Shown here: positions 34,331-44,300 of the stretch, in pieces
Layout of the letters: the number at the start of each line of letters is the position of its first letter
Position numbering within the stretch: the first letter of the stretch is position 1
NCBI GenBank assembly: GCA_030427735.1
Contig: JAUIBP010000003.1
Span: 62,001-126,000, forward strand
Source of the DNA: Bacteroidia bacterium
GTDB taxonomy: Bacteria; Bacteroidota; Bacteroidia; Flavobacteriales; Flavobacteriaceae
Direction of reading: 5' to 3'
Length of the DNA: 64,000 nucleotides
Position numbers and translations under genes: made by a program
The notes under the pieces: generated by a model
What the model saw: the letters and a program-made list of their open reading frames with translations, nothing else
Database searches by the model: none
What the model was told of the DNA's origin: nothing

Positions 34331-35266
34331 TTATAACGTACATGAACATTCTCCAGGTCCTTGAAAAATATCTAAACCTAAAGTAATCATGTGTGTCCCG
34401 CTATTGTAACCAAAGAAATCGTTAATAGTTACTTGGTAAGAATAAGCAAAATAAAACTTGTTTACTTTTAAACCTACCATAGGCCCTAGGTTTAATGGCT
34501 GCATGAACTGGTCGTTAAGAAATCTGTACGATACACCAGCCCAATAATAGTTTTCGCGATCCCGTTTTCTAAACTTCACATTGATATCGGTTGTAGAACG
34601 CCCGTCACTTTCAAAATATTGAACATAGGTTGATGGCTCAATTTCGAAGTCATTATTATTTTTAAAGACATATCCCGCATAGACTTGGTAGTTACGAAGT
34701 CGGCCTGGTTCGTTAGTGGCGTAAATCTTCAAATCTTTATTTAAAAGGTTATTTATGTTTAAGCTGATATAAAATTCATTTAAACGGTATAGGGCAGAGA
34801 CATCGAAGTTGTGGTTGATTGTCTTTCTGTCGTCTGTTACCGACGAATCGAAACCGTTAAACTCTTCGTAATCTAATCTGAAGGTATTGATGTTGTAAGA
34901 CAAACCTAAAGACAAAAAGCTGTCTGTTTTGTAATTTAAAGTTAAATGATGTGCATACGAGAATTTAGCACCAAATTGATTGGTATATCCGTTTTTATCG
35001 TTGTAAATAAAAGCGCCTATGCCAGAGCGATCTCCAATACGCATATCGCCAGAAACCGATTGGTTATCTGGGGCATCTTTAATGCCTACCCATTGGGTTA
35101 ATCCGTTTACTCTAACTTTTATGTTTTCGCCAATACCGGCATAAGCAGGTGCCATAATAAATGGGTTATCTGCTAAATATTGGGTGTAGGTTGGTATGGT
35201 TAATTCTTGAGCTCTTGCTAGAGTACCCATAAGACACAGTAGCATAATTAGGTTAAGTTTTTTCAT
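34331..35266 (-). CDS. PorP/SprF-family type IX secretion membrane protein
   Basis: A 311-aa protein with a signal peptide (LIMLLCLMGTLARA) and an outer-membrane beta-barrel of the PorP/SprF family. Family landmarks are YTQYLADNPFIMAPAYAG at the mature N-terminus, KDAPDNQSVSGDMRIGDRSGIGAFIYND and repeated aromatic strands ending in MITLGLDIF. In flavobacteria SprF-type proteins are needed for secretion or surface attachment of the SprB adhesin through the type IX system. Here it lies directly downstream of the 3955-aa SprB-like gene, separated by 77 bp that contain an 11-bp perfect hairpin, and is its obvious partner. Confidence 0.93.
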   Translation of the reverse strand: MKKLNLIMLLCLMGTLARAQELTIPTYTQYLADNPFIMAPAYAGIGENIKVRVNGLTQWVGIKDAPDNQSVSGDMRIGDRSGIGAFIYNDKNGYTNQFGAKFSYAHHLTLNYKTDSFLSLGLSYNINTFRLDYEEFNGFDSSVTDDRKTINHNFDVSALYRLNEFYISLNINNLLNKDLKIYATNEPGRLRNYQVYAGYVFKNNNDFEIEPSTYVQYFESDGRSTTDINVKFRKRDRENYYWAGVSYRFLNDQFMQPLNLGPMVGLKVNKFYFAYSYQVTINDFFGYNSGTHMITLGLDIFQGPGECSCTL

Positions 35267-35302
35267 GGTATTTGTAGGTTTTATATGGGATGTTTTTTTA
35301 TA

Positions 35303-35331
35303 ACTCTGGCTAGTTTGGGGCTAGCCAGAGT
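35303..35331 (-). repeat. 11-bp perfect hairpin between giant adhesin and sprF-like gene
   Basis: ACTCTGGCTAG and CTAGCCAGAGT flank a 7-nt loop, in the 77-bp intercistronic gap. There is no T run after it on the minus strand, so it is a weak terminator at best; mRNA processing or end stabilisation is also possible. Confidence 0.75.
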
Positions 35332-35343
35332 GTTTGGGTTTTG

Positions 35344-38300
35344 TTATCTGTACAGTGTAAAATGACCAACATAATCTTTGGTATTGCTTGGGTCGTTTAG
35401 GTTAATTACATACCAGTAATCTCCTGTTGGCAGGTTATTACCATCGTATTTACCATCCCATTTTTCATTAACACGCAGGGTAGATACTACTCGGCCGTAG
35501 CGGTCGTAAATTTTAGTGATAATGTTAGGGTAAACAAAAGCGTTTATTGGTCCCCATTCGTCGTTTTCACCATCTTCATCAGGCGTAAAGAAATTATCTA
35601 TTTCTATATCTAATTTAGTAACATCTAAAATAGCTTCACGCTGACAGCCAAGCTCATCGGTTGCGATAACATGAAGTGTACCACTTTCCTTAATAATGTA
35701 CACATTGTTGCTTCCGTAGTCTACGCCATTAAAGGTGTAAGTGTAATTTCCTGTACCACCCGTAACTTCGGCAGTTACTTCGTTAATGTTAGTTTCTTTA
35801 ACATCTAGAGCTAATGGCAGCGCATTATCAACTTTAAAAGAAATAGTAGAAGAACAGCCAGAAATGTGTTGTACTTCGACTTCGTAAGTTCCAGAGGCTA
35901 AGTTCATGAATTCACCACCTGTTTTAGAAGCTTCACCATCTATAAAGAACGAAGATTCTGCGGCTACACTTTCGTCTAAAATTACCGTCGTAATGTTTTG
36001 CTCGCAGCTATACTGTGTTTCGATAGTTGGAACAATGTCTACCGGTGCTGCTAAAGTAGCTTCAACAGTAGTAAGACATCCGTTGGCATCTTTTACGTAA
36101 ATGGTATAGGTTTGTCCACCATTTAAGCCATCGAAGATTAATTGGCCTTCAACAAAATTGGTATCAGGGTCTAAACTGGTAAAGTATGGTGCTGTACCAG
36201 AATTTCTAATAATTTCAATTTCGATCGCACCATTGTCGTCGTTACCACAATATTCTTCGAACACCTGTTTTACGTTAGCTTGTAAAGGTGTAGGCTCTGT
36301 TACGGTTTCGGTAGTTTCGAAATAACATCCTAAACTATCGTAAACTCGTATTGTGTAGGTACCAGCCGTTAAGTCGGTAAATGTAGTTTCGGTAGTTTGC
36401 TCGAAATTAGGCGAGATGGCATAGGTGAAATCAGCACCTTGTCCGCCACTTACATTACTAATGGTTATGGTTCCGCTAGCATCTCCAGCACATAAAGGTT
36501 CGGTATGATTAACATCTGCTGTAATAGGCGATGTTGGAGCAATAATAACTTCTACCGTTTGTATACACCCATTGATGTGTTTTACCGAAATCGTGTGGGT
36601 ACCAACTGGTAAATTAGTAAAGCTATTATTTGCTGAATAACTACCGTTATTTAGAGCATAAGTAACATCGTTAGCAACCGCTTCATCTACCGTTACAGTC
36701 ACTAAGTTTCCTGCAGCGTTGGCTGTACAATTGGCTTCAACGGTTACGGTAGGTTCGAAATTGATTCCTGAATTTATACGTGTAGTAAGCGGAACAATTT
36801 CGCAACCATTAGCATCTTGCACTATAATGTTGTAATCCGTATCACCTTGTAATGCTGTAAAAATATGCTGATTACCAGTAACGGTTTCGAAAGCACTTCC
36901 ATTAATGTTTACTAGATAAGGAGTAGTTCCGCCAGTAATATTAACGGTTATTGTGCCATCTTCTGCATTGTAGCAAACTTCGTGAGTTGCCGAAGCCGTT
37001 GCTTGTAACGAAGCCGCTGGTTGCGTAATGATATTATTGGTTAGCTCTACCTCGCAGCCTAAGCTTGTGTCTAATACTTTAATAGTATAAGTCCCTGCAG
37101 CTAAACCATTAAATACATTGGTACTTACATAATTGTAATCTGGAGAAATCGCATATTGGTAATTGCCTGAGCCGCCAGTTGCTGTAACTTCTATAGCTCC
37201 ACTAGAATCGCCGTAACACAATACTTCCGAAGTTGTATTTGCTGTAGCAGCAATCGCTGTTAAATCATCGATTGTAAAGGTAGTTTCTTTAATACAACCT
37301 TCGTCGTGTTTAATGCTTAAAGTATACGTGCCAGCAGGTAAGTTTGTAAATACATTTGCTGTTTGGTAGTTTACACCATCTATAGAAAATTGAACGGCAT
37401 CTTTCTCTTCATTATTCATGGTTATAGTTACCGTATTGCCTATGGTATTAGCATTACACGAATTGTCTATTGTAATTGTAGGCTCTAAAATAGCACCCGA
37501 ATGTACAGTAATTGGTAATGGTGTAATCTGGCAGGCGTTAGCATCTTTTACATACACGGTGTATTCTGTAGCACCTTCTAAAGTTGTAAATGTATGCTGG
37601 TTTCCTGTAACAGCAACAAAGTTACCATCGTTTAATTTAATTTCGTAAGGTGCTGTTCCGCCTAAAATATCTACAGTAATGGTACCATCGTTAGCTTGGT
37701 AACAAATTTCTGATGTAGGAGTTGCAGTAGCTGTTAAAGCAGCTGTAGGTTCGTTAATTACAATGTTATCTAAAGTTATTTCGCAACCAATTTCATCTAA
37801 TACTTTTACTTCGTAAATACCTGCTGTTAAATTACTGAATGTATTTGACGTTTGATAGTTGAAATCTGGTGATATTGCATATTGTAATTTGCCAGTACCA
37901 CCAGTTGCGTTTATTACAATCTCTCCGTTATTGGCTCCAAAACAAGACACATCTGAAGCTACATTGTAATCGGCTGTTATTGGTTGTAACGGTGTAATTT
38001 CAAAATCGATGGTTTTTAAACAACCATTACTGTGTAACACATAAGCGGTGTAACTGCCTACAGCGACATTGGTAAATGTATTGGTCGCGTAATAATCGGT
38101 TCCATTAATAGAGTATTGTACTTCATTTTGAACCTCATCGTTCACGGTAATAGTAACATCGGATTGAGGGGCATTGTTAGTACATATGTTTTCTATAGTT
38201 ACCTCTGGAGTCATGTCTACCGCAGGATCCATATACAGTTCTAATGCACTTTCTATGGTACAATTATTGGCATCTGTAACATGAACTTGATAGAATGTGT

Positions 38301-41300
38301 CGCCAGATAAACCAGTAAAGGTATATTCGTTTCCTGTAATTTCGGTGAAATTAGAAATGATATTACCGTTACCATCAAGTCGTACCGAGAACGGTGCTGT
38401 TCCTCCATTAATATTAATGGTTATTGTACCGTTAGTTTCGCCTAAACATTGTTCTCCGGCACTTGCAGTAATTTCTGCTTCAAGTTCTGCTGGTTCGTTT
38501 ATAGTTACTTCAATAACTTGAAAACATCCACTTTGGTCTTGTATATATACCTCGTAATCTCCAGCGGCTAAATCTTCAAAAGTATTATCGTTTACAAACT
38601 GTTTAAAGTTAGGTGAAATAGCATATTGAATGATACCTGTTCCTCCTGTTGCCGCAATAGTAATGGTTCCGTTGTCTTCGCCCTTACAAGTAATATCTGT
38701 TTTAGTGTATGTAACATCTAAAGGCGTCGGATCTGCTATGGTTACTTCTTCCGAAACAGCACTACAATCACTACCACTATAAGCTTTAACTTGGTATGTT
38801 CCTGCTGCTAAGTTCTCGAAAGTACCATTGGTTTGTGGTCCTGCAATTACAGTATTTGAATTAAGATCTACTAACTCGTAAGTATAGTTACCTAATCCAT
38901 TTTTAGCTTTAGCTATTATTGTAGCATTATTACCTCCTGAACAGCTTACAATTGCACCAGAAAGATCTAAATTAATACTTACAGGATAAACAGGCTCAAC
39001 TTCAACTTTATTTGTTAAAACAATATCACAGTTTTTGGCATCTTTAATATAGTATTGGTAAGTGCCAGCTGAAACGTTAAACGTTGACGGATTAGTCAAG
39101 GCGCTAAAGTTATTACCATCTGTACTGTATTGGTAAGGTGCTGTTCCGCCACTAACCGATAAAGTGATCGAAGCATCTGTACTACAAGTTGCAGAGGCAT
39201 TTAAGTTTAAATTACCCACAATAGCATCCGATGGTTCTGTAACTGTAACATTAGCAGTTATAAACTCACAGTTCCATCCGTCGGTTACTGTAACATAATA
39301 CGTGCCTGCAGCTACGTGGTTAAATACGTTGTTAGGTTGTGGTCCAGAGCTAATGCCTGTTGCTGTATTTACTAATGTATATAAATACCCGCTACCTTGT
39401 CCGCCCGATACATTACTTACTGTAATAGTAGCGTTAGCATCGCCAATACAAGATAAAGCTGTTGGAGCAGCAGTAATATCAGCCGATATAGGTGTAGGGG
39501 CTTCTAGAGTAATGGAGTTAGAAATAAATTCACATCCGCTTGCGTCTGTAACAGTTACCACATACGTTCCAGCTCCTAAACCTTCAATGCTATTGTCTGA
39601 TGATGCTGCCTGTAATATGGCATTAGTGGCTGCGTTGCTGAATTGGTATAATAAAGCTCCAGTTCCGCCAGATCCTATAGCCGTTATAGTTCCTAAATCG
39701 TTAGTACAAGTTACTCCGGTAGTTTCAATGGTAACATCGATTCCTGAAGCAGGTGATGAAATATTGAACACAGGCGTATTTGTAAAACAGAATGGTTTTT
39801 CGGTTTCGGTAATTTCAACGTAGAAATTTCCTGCTGGTAAATTAGAGATGGTTAAAGTGTCTTGAAACGGATTGATTGTGCCTCCAATAGCAGGTGCCAA
39901 TTCGTTACCATCTACATCACGTACGCCATAGGTATAAGCACCTGCATAACCTGTAATATTAATGGTTACGCTCCCGCTGAAATCGCCATAACAGGTTACT
40001 CCAGTTGTAGATACTATGTCGGTTTCGATGGTGTCGTACGGTTCTACTACATAAGGTTCCGAAATCGCATAACATCCCGTAGCGATGTTTGTCATTTTAA
40101 AAGTGTAAGTACCTGGCTCGTCTAAAATAAATTCATCAGACGTTTGAGGTGTTCCCGATGGTAATAACTGATATAAATAATCGGTTGGATTATCGTTAAT
40201 AGTTAATTTGATACGCTCGCCATTCGCACAGCTAATTTCCTCTAACATATCAATTTGAATATTTTCCATGTTAGGTAAAGGGGCTATAATAACGGAAGAA
40301 GTGACTTCGCAGCCATTAGCATCTTTTACATAGGTTTGAATGGTTTGAGCTGCGCCGTTATCTAATACTTTAAATGTATTGGTCTCGAAATAATCGGTGC
40401 CATTAATACTGTAGTAGTATGGTGTGGTTCCTCCATTGGCATCTATGGTTACTGTAGCAGCATTTGTTGTGTTGTTTGAAGCACAAGCAAATTCGGTTGC
40501 GGAAGCAGAAGCCGATAATAGGCCTGGTTCATTTATAGAAACTGTAAGGTTGTTATTACAGTTTCTAGCAGAAACAACTTCGATAAGATATTCGCCAGCG
40601 ACTAAGTCTTCGAAAATACCAGAATCGTTACTTTGTGAAGCTACACTAGGGTTAATTCCTGTTATGGTGTAGGTGTAAGGTAAGTCAATCTGATTGTTTG
40701 GCAATCTTACTGTTATACTACCATCGGTATTACCATTACAGCTAACATCTTCAACTTGTACATTATTGATATCGAAATTAACTGGAGTTCCTGCAGGGAT
40801 ATCAACTTCAATAGTTTTAATACAGCCCGTGGTATTGTCTGAAATAGTTACGGTATAGGTTCCCGCAGAAAGTCCAGAGAAAGTGTTTCCAGATACATTT
40901 CCGTTTGCAGGAGAAATACTATACGAGTAAGATCCCGATCCACCAACAGCATTTACAGTTATTACACCGTCTGTCGCGTTACAATCTGGTGTAGCCGAAA
41001 TTGTAGGTGTTGCTGTTCCGTTTAATGGCGGATAAATGGTTGCTTTTTGTTCGGAAGTACAACCATTAGCATCTTTAAGTACTATGGTGTGTTCGCCCGA
41101 ATTTAGATTTGTTAATTCGAAAGATTGTGTACTGTCCTCTGTATAGCTTTTAAAGGCCGAACCATTAACACTATACGTAAAAGGAGCAATGCCATCGCTA
41201 TCTCTGGTAACCACTAAAGTAAAATTACCTTCTTCGCCACAAATAGTATTGCTGTCTACCGTTAAGGTTAAGGTAGGTGCTGTATCTGTAGGAAGGGTAA

Positions 41301-44300
41301 TAGTTGCAGAAGTCTTTTTAATACAACCATACACATCCATGGCGTATACATCGTAATCTCCGCCATCGGCGTGGAATACTTTAGTGTCTACCCACGGTGC
41401 ATTCGCATCTGGTGTAGCGCTACCCGCAGATATAAAAATGTATTTATAAGGCGCTGTACCGTATTGTGCCTGTGCTGTGATAACACCAGCTTCATCATAA
41501 CAGTTATCGTTTTTGGTTACTGTAGCCGTTACTTCCAGAGGTTGGGCAGATTCTGTAATATTAAATGCTTCTGAAGCTACCGAACAGCCACCAATTTCTT
41601 TAAATAAAATGTAATACTCACCAGGCTCTAAGTTACCTAAATTTGATACCGTTACGTCATCACCTGTTAAGCCTGACTCAGATCCTGTATAACCAGTAGA
41701 TATATTAGAGTGGGCTTTAAAAATTTCGTAAGTGACTTCTGTAGTTGCATAATTTCCGAAGGTAAATGATACATTACCATCTGCACTTCCTGTACAGGTA
41801 ATATTGTTTTCTTCGTCTATCGTAGCAGTTAAGTTGGATAAGGTATCGATAGGTGCCGCAGCTGTTTTTATAGAATAACAATCTGTAGTTTTATCGTGTA
41901 CTACGAAAGTGTACAATACTCCAGGTGTTAAACCTGTAAAGGTTCTTGTTTCTGGTGTACCTGGATCTGATGGTAAATAATTTGTTGCATACGGTGGAGT
42001 ATTGGTTTCCAATATAGCAAATTCGTAGTTGGCACTCGATACAGGTGCGTTAACAGTAACGATAGCCGTACCACCAGTGTTACAATCTGATGTTGCTGTA
42101 GAAATATCTACAGTTAGGTCGGTAGGAGGTGAAGCTATTATAATGTTTTCTTCTAATAAAGAACATCCGTTAGCATCTACAACGTTAACTTGGTAAATAC
42201 CATAATCGATTACTATAAAAGTGTAATCTTCTCCATCTACTGGAACGTAAGAATCTGAGAATCCAAAATTATTAGTTACGTAATAGGTGTAACCTGGTGT
42301 ACCACCAGATACATTTTTTACAATAATTTGACCAGTTGAAGCTTGTGGTGTACCAGAGCCATCGTCGAAACCATCACAAGTAATGTCTTTAGTTTCAATT
42401 TCAAAAGCTATAGCATTAGGTTCTTTAATCTCTACATCTTCGCTTATTGTACAAGCATTAGCATCTGTAATGGTTACCGTATAGGTTCCAGCTGCTAGGC
42501 CGGAGGTTTGACCATCAATATCTACACCTTTGTCGTTTTCGATAGTGATGGTGTAAGGTGGTAATCCGCCTGCCGGTTCAATAGTAAATGCGCCGCCATT
42601 ATCATCATGACATAAAATTTCTGAAGTTATAGTAATGATTGGATCTTTTAAACTAAGTTTAGGATCTACAATAACACCTGAAGATTCTACAGTACAACCG
42701 TTGGCATCGGTCACCAAGAAGCTATAAGTACCTTCGGTAGCAGCATTGTAAATAAACTCTGTTCCTGTAAAAGCTGTTTTAGAGGAATAGTTACCACCAT
42801 CTTTAGATACTTGATATGCGTAGTTAAGTGTGCCACCAGAAATACTTACTGTTATTTCGGCATCTGGACTTGTAGTACAGTCTAAGTTTTTGGTCAGTAT
42901 GGCATCAATTACCATTTGTGGTGCTATAGTTTGTGTAATTGCTGTAGCAGGACACCCGTTAGCATCTAAAACATCAATAGTATAGTCGCCAGGTGTTAAT
43001 CCGCTAAAGGTATTATCTGATTGAAAAGCACTTCCGTTTATACTGTAAGTATATGGAGCTGTACCACCGTTTACAGAAACTACAATTGTAGCATTGGTTG
43101 TGTTGTTAAAACATAAATCGGAGCTAGCATCTATCGTAGCAACTGGCGCTGTTGTAGATTGTAACTCGAAGGTATCTGTTACCGAACAACCAGCTACATC
43201 TTCAATCGTATAAGTGTAGGTTCCAGATTGTGTTAATCCATTAAAAGTAGGATTGGTTTTAGGCCCTTTGCTAGTGCCGTCTGGTAATGTTAAAGTGTAT
43301 TTTTTGCTACCCGATCCGCCAGTAGCCTTAAGTGTAACGCTTCCTTCGGTACTACAAGACATTGGTGTAATTTCATGCGTGCCAGGTGTTAATGGGTTGG
43401 CGGCTTCCGATACGGTAACGCTAGCTGTTGCTTTACAGTTTGTAGATTCGTCTGTAACCTCAATAGTATAGGTTCCTGCACCGTAATTAAAAGTTAAGCT
43501 CGCATTGGTTTCACCAGTAGTTACAGCACCTCCATTTATGCTATAGGCGTAAGATGTTTCAAATCCGTCTACAGTAAAACTTACTTCGCCAGTAGCTGTA
43601 CCAACACAATTTACATCGCTAAGTACATTGGCTTCGACTGTTACAGGAGAAATCGATTCTATAGTAAAAGAATCGGACAAGCTACAACCTTTATCGTTTG
43701 TAATTAAAAAGGTGTACGTACCTGGAGCCAAGTCACTAAATGTATTATTTGTTCCGTTATCCACGGTAACAGGTGAAGTGATTTCGTACTGATAAGTACC
43801 GCTACCTGTAACATTTAAAGTTACTGAAGCATTAGGCGTGTCGCATGAAATTTCGGTACTGCTAAATGTTACCCCTTTAGGCGCGTTTACAGCATCGATT
43901 TTTATGGTGTTTGTGGTAAATGTACAGCCGTTTGCATCGCGTATAGTAATACTGTACGATCCAGCTGTAAGATTGTTAAAGATGTCGGAATTTTGAAAGT
44001 TTACGCCGTCTAAGCTATACTCATAAGGTGTATTTCCTCCGCTAACATTTTGAGCTTGTATGCTTGCATTTTGATTACAGTTGTACTCCTGAATTAAAAC
44101 AGCTTCACCAGTAATTGAAGACGATCCTTGAATTTCGGCAGTATCGTTTAACGTACAAGTCGCGCCTTGTAATGTATAATTGATTACAATATTGTATTGC
44201 CCATTACTTAAATTGCTAAACACGTTAGAGGTTTGAAAATTACTTCCGTTATCTATACTATATTCTAAAGTGTAACCATTAGTGTTATCTACATTAATAC

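Noticed and set aside
35790-38720. CRISPR or mobile repeat array in the 35.8-38.7 kb repeats
   Set aside because: The repeats are coding, in frame, about 730 bp long and diverged; they are protein super-repeats.
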